From: Glandiceps talaboti
Lineage: Eukaryota > Hemichordata > Enteropneusta > Spengelidae
NCBI RefSeq assembly: GCF_964340395.1
Contig: NC_135565.1
Coordinates: forward strand, 16,315,709 to 16,379,708
DNA length: 64,000 bases
Direction of reading: 5' to 3'
Part shown: positions 1 through 12,400 of the stretch, piece after piece
Layout: every line of letters begins with the position of its first letter
Numbering within the stretch: position 1 is the stretch's first letter
Made by a program: the position numbers and the translations under genes
The notes under the pieces: generated by a model
What the model was told of the DNA's origin: nothing
Databases searched by the model: none
Seen by the model: the letters and a program-made list of their open reading frames with translations, nothing else

Positions 1-884
1 CATTAGTGTTATTTTGTCAATGAAGGAGCAGTTAAAAATCGCACATGAGGACAACTCTTTTGTACTTGGTCATTTTTTTTCTTTAACTCTGGATTGTCGT
101 AATAAACCATAGTCTCTTTTACGACATCGTGCAAAACACACGTCCTCAAGATGTATCACAGAAGAACTCGAAAATAAACCCAGGTTTGCGAGAATGTAGC
201 CCTGCTGACAATTGTTATCACTCGTAAATTATATTTCAATCCGAATTGTTCTTTAAAAGAGTAAATACGATTAGAAAGTTTTCCCTCTTGTAAAGTTTAC
301 AAAAGTTTGTTATTCACTGGCCCACGTGAACCAAAATCTGCTTACGTCGATCATTGACCGGTAATTAGTAACAGGAAAACAATCGTACCCTTTTAGGATT
401 AAGCTTTGAACGTAAAAACAACAACTTAACAACTGGTATTCATTCTACATCAGTGTTCAAAAAACTGGTATTGTTTTGGCTTTTTCACACATCGTCAGCT
501 TAGTACTCAATATATTGATAGACTGGTTTCCTCAGTAATCTGTAACACACTTCGGTTCACACACAGTCACAGACAAGAAAGAAATTTCTTCGTTCTCTGT
601 GGTTCACACAATTATGAAAAAACAAAGTGCAGATAACGTCATCAACTGCACGAACAGTGTGGTTTAATGCGTTCTTTGCGTATTTTGACCAGTGTAGCGA
701 GAGCCATATGTTGTATACAGGTCACCTCCAATTGTTTCAAAGGAGTATAGAGTATACCCGCTAAAATATTTGAACAAAATTTCCGCCATGTAACTTTCTG
801 ACAACTTTCGATGCCATTTTGGACTAAAAGCATAGCAAATACGATGTATTTAATTGGTAACTCAGTATTTTAGTTTTCACGAAA

Positions 885-962
885 TTTTCCTACCAAAATG
901 TTTTGAAAAAATAACCGTTTGTCTAAAATTTTTGCCGACTTTCAACTTCATTTTAGACTTGG
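885..962 (+). repeat. Dispersed short repeat, copy 1 (CCAAAATG ... TTTTAGAC type)
   Basis: A CCAAAATG core is followed about 60 bases later by CTTCATTTTAGAC. The same two-part layout, in the same orientation, recurs near 1441, 41421, 48162, 48396, 48690, 49950 and 51695. The copies are old and diverged, and I recognise no known element. Confidence 0.45.
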
Positions 963-1440
963 ATGATGTGAACGATCTCTATGACCTAAACGATGTAATG
1001 GGTTTGGTCTATAGGTGTTTACGTTTGCAAATATTTCATCAAAAAGGAGGTCGAGGTGTATAGCTTGCGACGGTAAGTTTTGTTGTAACACCAACTGTGT
1101 TTCCACTTTGAGCAGAACGTGATTAGTGTTGCTGCTTGATGCGTGTGAACGTGTCGATAAATACCAAGTTAATGAGGCCGATCTAACCAGTTACATATGT
1201 ATTCCATTTAGTTTGTGTTTTATCTTGCGTCAACCCTGCGAACTATGCTGCGCTAACTAGTGTCAAGGAAGGGAAATAGACTCCGATATTTTCTGTTTTC
1301 TAACTTCTAAGAAAATAATGAACAATTTGGCACGATTGCCCTTTAAGTTGACAGTTATCTATTTCTGATTTGATTAGTGATTCGAAATCACTATGATATG
1401 TGAAATTACGTTGTCTTATTCAACCTCTGCAGTTGTGACT

Positions 1441-1515
1441 ACTTTCCCGCCAAAAAAGGGTGAACGAAATTCTCGTTCTGTATTTTTGGGCGCGAATCAA
1501 TCTGATTTTAGACGG
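1441..1515 (+). repeat. Dispersed short repeat, copy 2
   Basis: TTTCCCGCCAAAAA is followed by a diverged middle and then TGATTTTAGACGG, matching the two-part layout of the copy at 885-962 and the array at 48.0-48.8 kb. It lies on the plus strand like the others. Confidence 0.45.
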
Positions 1516-2626
1516 GGATTCCAGATACAGTCTTTGTGCGTACAATGGTATCAAATCTATATTCTACAAATTATCTAATATCCAAGAAATGGTCATCAAA
1601 ACGAGGCCTGAGTTTAGTAGACTAGTAATGAACTATTTTGGTAGGTATAGCTATGTGCTTGTTGGTGGCAGCGAGCGGGTTGAGAGTTGCTCACTCTTCT
1701 GATCTTGTACAACAAGATTGTCGGTTGTTCATTTAGTAACTCGGAAGCCCTACAAAAGCAGATACCGATGTCACTCCACATGAAACTCTCACAAGTTCTC
1801 CTCCCTGCCAGTGTCTGCGTATATCATACACTGTTACAGTGCAACACAATATGAAATGGCTTGATTGCGACGTTTAATGTTCTTGTTTGTGGTCTATGGA
1901 TTATGAACTTCACATGCTATTAAGATTATAGCGATTAACATATAGATGCTTAAATATGTCACGCTTGACTAGTTTCATTATATAACATAATTAGTTAGCT
2001 TCTACCCTGCACTTGAAGTAGCCGCATGTAAAAAAAAGAAGGTACGTGTACATCGTTTGACGCATATGCCAGCGGTATTACAAACCACCCCCTGTTGAGT
2101 TCGGTTCGTTGTTTAGTAAATACGTAAAAGTTTGAAAGTTGTTGGCTGTCGATCCGATAAAGGATATGCAGCTAACAAACACGGTGTGGATTGCCGACAG
2201 CAGATGATAAGCACATGTTAGCTTTTGGTCATCAGCTATAAGTTTTCATGTGCATGCTGGAAGGAGGTTGGTAGCTTCCTAATACGACTGATAATGAGTA
2301 AACTCGAAAACATTTGGTATTGCTTATATTGGTATGTCATCTGCTTCAAAAGAAGCAGGAATGTGCCTTGTGAACACGTTCTAGATGTGTGAAACACAAC
2401 GATAAAAACGCATTGATAAGGCAAATACAAAGAAACAATACAATCTAAAGATATTTGATGCGTTGTTACTTTAGCTCCAAATCTTTGTCCCTTTATTTCG
2501 ATTCGGTACTTGTTCCAATGTAAGAGTCCCTTTTTGAATTGAAAGGCCGGCTTTTATGTCAACTTTGAGGAGCATGAGTGTATTCAGAAAGAGAGAGTCT
2601 GAGACCGCAATAAAAAGGGTTCTTAC

Positions 2627-3001
2627 CTTAATGCAAAGTTCTTTGCAAGGCTGTGGGGTTTTCATCTTTTTCTTTCGTGGACATTCTGGTAGGAAAGCCG
2701 AGCACAGGAAATAAGAAATATACGGCGAACAACTGGCTTTCATCAATGGCATATATTCATTTAGCCCTTCGTTGACTTCATCTTGACTGCTGTGTCCAAA
2801 TAAGTTAGGCAAACGTGTGTTGTTGTATGGTAGGTGAGTTTGTAGACACGCTGGGACTGTGATCTGTTCACATTTATCCTTCCTATCCTTCTTTCTTTTC
2901 CTGTCCTTACCCTTTTTGTTCTTTCCCTTACCCGCATCACCGAAAGCTACCAATACCAGCAAGAAAATCACCAATATATAATACGTCTTCATTTTGAGCA
3001 A
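2627..3001 (-). CDS. Secreted Frizzled-type cysteine-rich domain protein, first coding exon (partial)
   Basis: The exon encodes 125 residues. A hydrophobic signal peptide spans about residues 5-22, followed by a very lysine-rich linker (about 24-43) and then a Frizzled CRD from residue 44. Visible CRD hallmarks are the opening CEQITVPAC, the LPYNNT sequon, LPNLFGH, the FLC pair and the PCKELC end. Seven of the usual ten CRD cysteines are present (C44, C52, C91, C100, C107, C119, C123). The exon stops in phase 0 at a good donor (AAG|GTAAGA, intron from 2626 downward), so the last three cysteines should be in a downstream exon. The start is the first ATG of the open frame; a second ATG three codons later would also keep the signal peptide. 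CRDs of this family bind Wnt ligands or lipids. Whether this is an sFRP, a Frizzled receptor or a multidomain CRD protein cannot be decided without the remaining exons; the basic linker is not typical of Frizzled receptors. Confidence 0.85.
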
Positions 3002-4080
3002 GTGACTTCTACTGTCGGAGTCAATTAAGTGAGACGCACATGTGAGCTTAAGGGATTAGTACATTTCTGTAGAGGGGTGGACGTTCTCATGAGGGACAAC
3101 TTCATTGTCGACAGTCACAAAACAAAGTGACAGATGTTCATAAGCTAACACCTCAGAGAGTGTTTATCCTTGAGTTAACAATAGCTATTGAAAACACGAC
3201 TGGATTAGGGTTTTGAAAGATTCTCTAATGATTTCAGTGTCTGAACTGTCAGTTGAGTTAGGCACTCAAAAACAATGGTAAAGTCTGTCAAGTTAGAAAC
3301 GGCGACCCTTGACCTCGAAGTACGAACCAAGTAACTTTATTCCCTTAGTATTGACAGATCTGATATACCGGATTACGATACAGCAGTGAAATCTTTGTTA
3401 TTTGATTGATAACATCACGGGCGTTGATAAGTCAGCTCAGTGTGTTGGGCAAGACACTGATTTTGCACGACCTCGACTTTATTTGTACAGAAGTAGTTTA
3501 GTGGAAACTCTGCTATCTAGATTTTACATACGTGTACGTGTTATTGCTGTTTATATTATTTGAATAGTCAGAGATAGGTCGCACTGGTCTTCTTCCAAGG
3601 AATGATACCATAGAGGTAACATCACGTGGTGATACCAAGTTTAGACGTAGATCATGACATCACACTCTGACTCCCTCCCTAGTCCACCCATAGCACATGG
3701 AGTTAAACATCTCTAATAAGATCTGTCTGCTTGGTTCAGTTTCTTTAGTATATTCGCCTCTTCCCCAGACCCCCTCCAAGATCTATGCCTCTTCTTATCC
3801 CTCGACATAGTCAAGATTGACACATGGAGATACTAAAACTACACCAAGTTTAGAATCTAGAATAAGTTCCAGAAGAAATCATGCCATGAACTAAGGAGAA
3901 AAATACAGCTGATTTCACCATTTCGGTTTTGATATTGTAAGACTGGGCTGATATGACTGACACGTGTGTATAGTTTTTATTTTATTTTATATGCTTTCTT
4001 TATCGTCCAGAATATCTAAGTCGGTATATCCAGAATTATTTATTAACGAGTCATGATTATTCTTTGTTCATCTAGTACAT

Positions 4081-4260
4081 ATGCATGTCTGCTATGGCCT
4101 ATGGGGTAACTGTGGACCACTGTTATAACAACAAAGGTGAAATAGAGTTTCAATTTGGTGTTTCTTGGTAATCGCACGAAATTTATGTGATGTAAAATCA
4201 TGAAATGACTTTCCAGAACCTATACAAACATTAAATTCATTGAGTTCTTACATGTTTATA
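4081..4260. repeat. Foldback MITE family 1, partial copy (right half)
   Basis: The segment containing CATGGGG-like/GTGGACCACTGTT, AGAGTTTCAATTTGGTGTTTC and TCATGAAATGACTTCCAGAACC-like sequence matches the right half of the full copy at 21573-21934. The left half and the outer terminus are missing. Confidence 0.65.
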
Positions 4261-4273
4261 CAGATACCTGCTC

Positions 4274-4700
4274 GGTTACACCCCCACGGGGGTGTGGGGG
4301 GGGGGGCTACTCCTCTTATTTGAGTATACGTATATGTGCCGCCCCTTTGGGATGCGTTTTCTAGCCCTTTGGTCTAAAATGGGGTCTGTTTTTTTTCTAG
4401 CCGAAGAGTCTAAAACAGGGACCACTTTGCATTATTTTTTTATTTTTCTTGGTCTAAAATGTGGTCTGGTCTGTTGTCCTTTACCTAATCATAAGTGCCA
4501 TTAATTGCCCCAAAATATTGCCTCCTAAGGAAGATGTCTAGGTCTTAGCTTTCATCTTTTAAAAAACCTTTAATGGTCTAAAATGGACTATTGGTTTTTG
4601 GTCAAAGTGGGCCTAAAATGGGGCCTGGGGTTTCCAGCACTGGCCACACAGCCCTACCAGAGTTGGCCATTGGTACCGCCCCGGGGGTTACACTACCCCC
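4274..4700. repeat. Unclassified interspersed repeat with recurring GGTCTAAAATGGGG motif
   Basis: A GC-rich left end (GGTTACACCCCCACGGGGG) and a similar right end (CCGCCCCGGGGGTTACAC) bracket a T-rich body. The phrase GGTCTAAAATGGGG or a close variant occurs about five times in it, near 4371, 4407, 4451, 4574 and 4609. The sharp composition change against the flanks suggests an inserted element. I do not recognise the family. Confidence 0.45.
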
Positions 4701-5649
4701 TACAACTCCAAAATTATACATGTCTGCTTTACAACTACTCCCAAGTTGGTACTACAATAAATACTAGTAGTTGATAAATGTAAAATGAAGATGAAACGAC
4801 ACCGAAATTTATAGTGAGTAGAAAATAGGCAAACAAAGTTTTGACAAGAACCGTGTGTGTGTGATTTTGTATTCCTGTAAAATCGTGATTTATTCCGAGG
4901 GCCCTAGTCGTCCAAATATTAATTTACATATATAGAGTTCAAAGGCCACGGTGCTTGCTGTGCAGGAATTCTTAGGGTCAATGACCTCAAGTAAGCTGCA
5001 TCTGATAATGTCAAAGGTTCACTGTTTGGTAAATGCTCGTTCTTTCACAGACCCTACATGTATGGTTCTTCAAGTTTAGCACTTTAACCTCAGACCACGA
5101 TCATTGTCTGAAATATCGCCATGAAATCGCAGATAGATTACTTCGTGCTCCGTATAATACTAGTACTAGTAGTAGTATATATCAGTACACACAGACATGG
5201 CAGGCCCATTCTCACACCCACATCAAACAATAGACCCGCTTTACGGTTGTAATTAAGTTTTTATTGCATTCTCAGTTTTTATTGTAAATCTCGTATGATT
5301 GTGAAAAACAGAAAATGTCATTTTCATCCCAAGTCAACACTTGCTGTCATTCACACGTCCATTCACAGACAACTAGGGTATGTACATTGTTTACTGTGTC
5401 GATCTTTAATACCTCAATTACACGACCTCATATTTTTTTACCAACTATTCATTGAACACCACTGAACAGTGGAGCCTAAAAGTAAAGTCTATGTTCTTTG
5501 TATTCCACTCCTCGTCAGTGTTTTGACAGTGACTGTGTCAGTACTGTATCGCAGTATCGACGTCATTCGATTCTATGCTATAGTAGTTTACAGTGATCCC
5601 CCGCAAACGACGTTTGCTCTTGCTGAGATAGTAAATGTTCTAGTTGAGT

Positions 5650-5766
5650 TGTATACTATACTATACTATACTATACTATACTATACTATACTATACTATA
5701 CTATACTATACTATACTATACTATACTATACTATACTATACGATACGATACGATACGATACGATAC
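5650..5766. repeat. Pentanucleotide microsatellite (ACTAT)n grading to (ACGAT)n
   Basis: About 18 nearly perfect ACTAT units are followed by five ACGAT units, i.e. one T-to-C variant that has spread through the right end of the array. Confidence 0.95.
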
Positions 5767-7333
5767 CAGACAGCTTAGATAAATAGTTCATGTCAACCAT
5801 AACAGACTACTACTTGAGATAATTTATGTATTTGCTGATAAAATATTAATTGTAACTTCACATGTCTTCTATATCTATTTGAATGTAAATGGTATGCAAA
5901 TATGTTCCTGGATGCATACAGACGTTAATTCTCTACAAATTAGTACAAAAAATGAATTAGATTTTCGACTAGTGGGCATCGGTAAGGAGAATTGAATTAC
6001 AAATTTGTTTAGTTCAGTTTAATGTGTAACTGTCATATGATAGCTGTTTGTTCTGTAGAATGAAGTATTACTAATGCTATTCTTCCTACTGATTCAGAAA
6101 CAAACAATTATTCATCTGTAGTAAGTGGAAGATATGCTCGGACGGGGTGGGTGGTGGGACGGGATGGGTTGTGGGGTGGGGTAGGGGCGGTGATGGAGGG
6201 TTGTACTTCCATAGAAAGGTATATGGTGGTATATGCCGTCCAAATGGGTCACTTTTTGCACGACACGAAAACACCCTAAGCACGTGGTCGATAACATGGG
6301 AAACGTCTTCAAGCTTCAGGAATACCTTTACAGCATAAAATGTTTTTGACTGGATGATTGTGACTGTAACTCCCTAGCAACGGGTCTGTTTTTGGATTAT
6401 ACTTAGATATTAGGTAGATATTTGAACTTGCAGGGCCGGAAACCCCTGTGTGGCAAATTGGAGAGTACCCCCCTCCAACCCCCACCGGGAACCACATGGT
6501 CGACTAGATTGCAACTTTGTTGGTATGCATAACATGTACATCGTTGATACAGGGTCATTTTAAACAGTATGTGTAGAAACTTGTTATAAATGCAATGTGA
6601 TTTTATTCATACTCACTTTAACCCAAATATCGACGATACTTGATGATTTGTTCATGTACATAGAAATGATGTCCTGAGTTGGACTGTAATTTGCACATCT
6701 CTGTCTCAAATCGCACAAAAGTGGCAAACATGTGAAAGTATAGCGCCATCTCTGGCGGATTTGAAAGTGCTCACAGAAAACTGGATACTGGTCTAGGTAT
6801 TAAAGATTGACAAAATCTGAGCAGGTATAATACATGTACACGTGATTACCTGACAATGTGATATCCTTAAATTGAAGTGATATATAGATAGAGAGAAAGC
6901 CTTTGGCCAGTGGATTTTGCCAAAATGTGACGGACCAACTTCGAAAGAGGAACGCAACTCCCTGGGTATAAAGGTATTTTTCAGTAAACTTTTTGATCTA
7001 AAGAGTCTTTTCATGTATATTACTTTCAAATGAATAATAAGACAATGTGTGTCCATGGAAAGAAAGTATTAGACAACGAACGAATGAATGGATGAATGAA
7101 TGAGAGACAAGTTTCAGCCACTTCCGGCAATCGCGCGAATTGTAATTTACGTAAAGTCATTAATGACCGACTCTCCAGAATCTAAACTTACAATAATGCC
7201 GTTATTGGCGTTGCATTCATTCTTAAGTTGCTTGTTTCAACGACCCACACCCACCTCAACTTTCAGTGATGTGCAGGATAGTTTGTAGCGATATCGATGA
7301 TATTACGATTGTTATATGAACTTTGTCGCACAT

Positions 7334-7334
7334 G

Positions 7335-7379
<45 letters not shown>
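7334..7379. repeat. Tetranucleotide microsatellite (TGAT)n
   Basis: About eleven tandem TGAT units, with scattered degenerate units to about 7460. Confidence 0.95.
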
Positions 7380-7381
<2 letters not shown>

Positions 7382-9831
7382 GGGGTAGTCAGATGATTCC
7401 AATGATGCTACGTCTGTCGGGATGTTTGATAGGTGGATTGATTGGTCGACCAAGTGATTGATTTACTAATTGATTTCAAAGAATCGCAGGTCTCACAGGT
7501 ATTCTGATCGATCGAGCACGACTGTAGCTTACCCCTTTGTACTGACGTCTATCGAATTTTCTCATAACTAACAGCACCACATGTACAGCGCCCTCCCTCA
7601 TTTGAATTGATGGCTATCTTTTCCAAAATGGCGCCATGCACTGTGTGGATTGAACATGGAGTTGATTACGTATTTCAGGTTCTAGCTCGTCAACAAACAT
7701 TGGAGGATTGCAGACAAAGTTGTGTAATTATTCTGCACAGACGTAGAGTGTAGAATTCTCATCTGAAAATAATAATTTTATCTAATACCAGGTGTTTATG
7801 TGGTCTCCTTTGACAGAAAAGTTACAAATGGACAAGGTTAGGTGAAATAAATGTAATCACTGCTGCTTGTGTTTTTACAAGTCCGAATTGTGAGAGACAG
7901 AGTCTGTAGGTCTATCGACCATAATGGTGACTTTGGTTTCCACATTAATAAAGCATATCATACATTTATATAACAACCGGATGGGGATGAGGCATTTACA
8001 TATGACATAACATTTAAGACAAAATAGTCGGAGTACAAAATAGTCGAAAAAACTTTAGTTTCTGTTACTATGCCTTTATGTGAATAGTAAACAATCATAA
8101 TGTGTTGCCATTGTATGTACGTTTCTGTATATATTATATGTTTGCGATTTGTGCACCAACTTCTGTCGAAAGTAGGCCACAGTCACAGACTAAGACATTT
8201 TAACACAAGTAGTTTTGTTTGTGCACGAAAACTTTATCCCATTCTCAGTGAAACTCAAAAGAAAGAGGTAGGGCCAACATACAGTTTTTTCTAAATAGAA
8301 ATGAAAATTATACCAAAATTGAGCCATTTTAGATTCCAATAAACTGTGTTAACTCTATGGGAAAAATGAAAATAAATGTCGATGTCCATGAAAGCAAGAC
8401 AGTGAGACATCAGATATCCTTTAAAAATGACAAGAAGCAATCTTTTTGAAAGCAAAGTATAGAGAAAACATAAGACCATTGATTTAATATGGAAATTGGT
8501 CCTTAAGGCATATCCTATCTGTGAATATATCTGAAATAAGTCGTGAGAAATAGCTATCAATCAAAAAGTAGGCTTATTGTATTCATTTATGAAGAACAAA
8601 AAGGACAGTAATTCAAGGTTTGCTCACAATTAACTTAATAGATTTTTATTGCTAATAAATATGCAAACAGTTTACAATTATATCATACAATTGTATACAA
8701 CAGAACAGCCTGAAAGACAGCTGAATTGCTTATTGCACAAAATACAGTAGGCCATCTAATTGGGCTATCAATCATTCATTAATACAAACTATCAAACATA
8801 TCTTCAATACAATGGTACAAAAATGTGCGGTCAAGGTCCCTTACTTTTTAAATGAAGACGTTACACCTAAGGTTGCGTACTTGACAAAAGACGAACGCTA
8901 TTCAACACCTTCAAAAGAAGTACCGGTTCTTTTTTTGCTTTCTTGCTGTTTTTCACACTTATAAAATCAGTTCAGAGTGAGAATCTGTATTATTTGAAGT
9001 ATAGTAAGTGTATTTGCTGTTGTTATTTCACACATGAAGTTGCATAGCTAAGTGTTTTGTGTGTACTTCGTCTTTATCAGTCATGTTTGGGGATAGAGTG
9101 TAGAACAGTGGAGTGATGGTGCCAATATGCATATTTGAAGTTTGGCTAGGGAATTTTGCTATGAGGAGGAATAGGGGTACACTGCCTAACTCAAAAAGCA
9201 CGTAACCACCATTCTACACGTTGCCCTGTATTTGTTGTCATCATCCAGACCCGCATTAACCATATACAGTATCCAAAGGTATTCAGACTATTCACTGTAC
9301 ATAATTCTCTACACAATACCTCTATTTCCAATTATGAACAAATACAACACGTTATTACAGAGTATATAATTATATATGTTACAATTAATACATTCTATTA
9401 TTAACAGACATTTGTGTAAATTCCTCAATTTCGGATAGACTATTATTTCCATATGTACAACAAAAAGTGTAAATTAATTAGGCAGAGAAGTGGACATGTG
9501 TAAATGCTACAGGACATATGTTGTGCTGATACAATTATTAGCTCAAGGCAATAAAACTATCTGTAATACATTGCTTTCAAATTCAAGGTTGAGTCTGCAA
9601 TAGCTGTAAGTTTGAACTATTAACGTTAATTTTCACACGTTCAAAAAAACCCACAAACTTTTAGTTGGAGTTATTCAAATTTTCTGAATAACCTGGTACT
9701 AATGACACTCTGTACGCTGACTTGATGTCCATATGTAAACATTTTTGAATTGATTATTTGTTTAACAAAGCATTGTAAGTCTATTTTATGTTGATAAGGA
9801 TTGATCACTAAGCAGATATAAATATTACAGC

Positions 9832-10080
9832 AATAGGGAACTTGCAATCCGGACTGAGCATGCTCAGACGCAAAGAACTATGGGATTATCTGTGGTTATC
9901 ATAATACCTAATCTGGAGCTATTGATAAAATAAACCTCCCACAATGGTCAGGGTGACTATGAATTGATTATTTGTTAAAAACAATGAATCAGCACTGTTT
10001 ACAATACTAACTGATTAGTATTAATTATCACATTTCCCATGATGCAACATTCAACACGGCGGGTTTGCAAGTTCCCTATT
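9832..10080 (+). mobile_element. MITE family 2, full copy A
   Basis: A 249-bp element with perfect 16-bp terminal inverted repeats: AATAGGGAACTTGCAA on the left and its complement on the right. It contains the palindrome CTGAGCATGCTCAG near the left end. It has no coding capacity. A near-identical copy lies at 23545-23795 and two older inverted copies lie near 27040 and 41776. I could not establish a target-site duplication by eye. Confidence 0.85.
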
Positions 10081-10936
10081 AAATGCAGCACATGCGAAGA
10101 ACAAAGACTGTGAAAATTATCGTTTCGGTGCAGTTACAGCTACTGTACTTTTGGGAAATAAACATACTTTAACCACCAATAACATTCATAAAAAAGCCCA
10201 ATTAACTAACACAACCAACTAACAAAGAATTTAACGTTACACATCAAGATTATTAAGAGTCATTGCTTTATAATTATATAAATGCCATCAGTCAGGGTTG
10301 ACCCAGTATTAGCAAATCTCAATAAACAAGTCTCAGGGATCCGGATTTTTTAAAACCAGGACCCAGTATCATGCAATGTACACTATAAAAATTTCTAAAA
10401 ATTTCTGAAACATAATAAAACAGTAATAAACAGATACAAATAATACAAACACTAAACAATCTGAACTAATTGTTAACAATTGAAAGAAAAGAGCTAAATA
10501 CTCTCATTTAGTTTCGAATTTTTGAGGTATTTGGGATCGTACAGTAAAAACAGACCATCCATAACGTTTTAATACCAAATTTATCAATTAGAATTTGAAA
10601 CTTCAACTCGGTTCATGGTTTTGTCTAACCCGAAAATGGAAACTAAAGGTGTAATCTTATCAGAATTAAAAAAACCTTAAACTAAGGTTATGTAACATTA
10701 TTAAATCATTTGTGAATAATAAATAAAGATATACAACTGCATCCCCATCCCTTATGTTCACGTTCACATTTATATCCACATTCACACTCAAACCAGGTCA
10801 CATTGGTCGGTTGTCGTTGGCAACGTGGTATCAGATATCATATCAAGCGTTTACCTTTACTACCCATGCATATCCTCACAGGAAAAGAAATCAACATACA
10901 CACACACATGTACAAAGTAAATAAACAAAGTATTTC

Positions 10937-11262
10937 AAAAGGAACACCACTTTAGGAAATAAAGGTAGTTTCATTAACGTTTGGTTCTGGAGAGTCATTT
11001 CATGATTTCTCGTGGCATAGATTTCGCGTGATTCCCAAGAAACACCTCACTGAAACTCTTTCACCTTCACTGTTGTTCTCACAGTGGCCCACTGTTACCG
11101 CATGGAACTTAGCAGACACACGTGTGTATTAGTTGAACAATGCATAATTCACGACTATTTTTGTGAAGGTAGTGAGCATTTTGGAGTTGGGAAATTTATG
11201 TGGTGTGAATCATGAACCCAAACTTTGATACCTTTATTTCCTGGAATTGAGTTCCCCTTTAA
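10937..11262. mobile_element. Foldback MITE family 1, full copy A
   Basis: About 325 bp whose two halves are long imperfect inverted complements. The left end has GGAACACCACTTTAGGAAAT followed by AAAGGTA; the right end has TACCTTTATTTCCTGG followed by AATTGAGTTCC. Internal landmarks (TTCTGGAGAGTCATTTCATGA, CAGTGGCCCACTGTT) are shared with copy B in VGLUT intron 3. There is no open frame; this is non-autonomous. Confidence 0.8.
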
Positions 11263-12104
11263 AGTTGTAGAAAATATGATGCAAGAGTCAAGCCTTGCCA
11301 GATTCTCATGTTATTACTCAAAATGACTTAAGCAGTGACATTATGACTAATGACGTCACTGTCAATCTATCCCATCTTGTTTCATATGTTTTAATGGGAA
11401 AAAGAGGACAAATACGATTTGTTGTCAGGTATCACATGTTTTTAGAACACTGATATAATTCTGATTGATTGGTCGAAATATTTCAAATGTTGATATCTAC
11501 TAGAAAAGGGTGTCAAGGAATGATTTATTTGACCTAATTAGATTAGTGGCTCAAGTGTACAAAATGTACATATTTGCACTTGTGCTAGGGAGTTCAGATG
11601 AAGGTTATGTTAAAGAATACCAGTAGAGCTAGCTTCCCCATTATAACTCTGATTCGTATAGTCTGCAATGAGTGGACACAGTTCTATATATGTCCGTCGA
11701 CTGCTTTTTTTTTTCTTTTAAGAAAAAACAGTAATCGCATAAGCATACGGTATGAATATCTAAATAAATATTTCGACCTTGCATATATATATATTGCAGA
11801 ACTTGTTAAAACAGTCTTATGTATGCTCTATGATTATTGTTGATCACAACAACAATAGCCAAGAAAACTACTTTGTATGTTCAACTACTAGTATGTAATG
11901 ATAGACCGTGCGCATAATCCTACTCTCGCTAGAGAGAAACACATTCAACTAACACGTTTAGCCTAGTGGTGGTCTCGACACAGCACTTCCTGTTCCCTAT
12001 GCATTCCAAACAACTATACTCATTTCATTATGATAAAGTCTAGGCCGGTTAACATGGTTTGACAACACTCTTCAATCTGTCGGTGATGTATGTCTAGTGG
12101 ATGA

Positions 12105-12129
12105 ATGCATGTATGTGTATGTGTGTGTA

Positions 12130-12170
<41 letters not shown>

Positions 12171-12230
12171 GTGCGTGCGTGCGTCAGTTTGTTGTGTGTG
12201 TGTGCGTGCATATGTAGTCTGTGTGCATGC

Positions 12231-12263
<33 letters not shown>

Positions 12264-12400
12264 TGTATGTATGTATGTATGTATGTATGTATGTATGTAT
12301 GTATGTATGTATGTGTGCGTATGTATACACACACATATATATGTATGTATGTATGTATGCATGTATGTATGTATGTATGTACATACGTACGTATGTATTG
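12105..12400. repeat. Compound microsatellite (GT)n-(GTGC)n-(GTAT)n
   Basis: About 295 bp of pure GT, GTGC and GTAT tracts with a short interruption near 12185-12200. Stop-free frames across it (MYVC or HTYI periodic peptides) are artefacts of the repeat. Confidence 0.97.

Larger units (their letters stand above)
1..2626. other. Non-coding left edge, probable intron of the Frizzled-domain gene
   Basis: No exon could be supported here on either strand. The minus-strand exon at 2627-3001 ends in a splice donor facing this stretch, so it is most likely the first part of that gene's next intron. I looked on the minus strand for a continuation of the Frizzled domain (three more cysteines and a typical W-P pair) and did not see one. 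The next exon therefore probably lies outside the window. Two copies of a dispersed short repeat are listed separately. Confidence 0.55.

Noticed and set aside
2471-2626. Continuation of the Frizzled-domain frame to a stop after 51 more codons
   Set aside because: A strong donor (AAG|GTAAGA) sits exactly where the CRD similarity ends, and the extra residues have no CRD cysteines; read-through into an intron is more likely than a real C-terminus.
4583-4774. Short plus-strand frame in the GC-ended repeat
   Set aside because: It lies within the repeat with the GGTCTAAAATGGGG phrases and looks like composition-driven chance.
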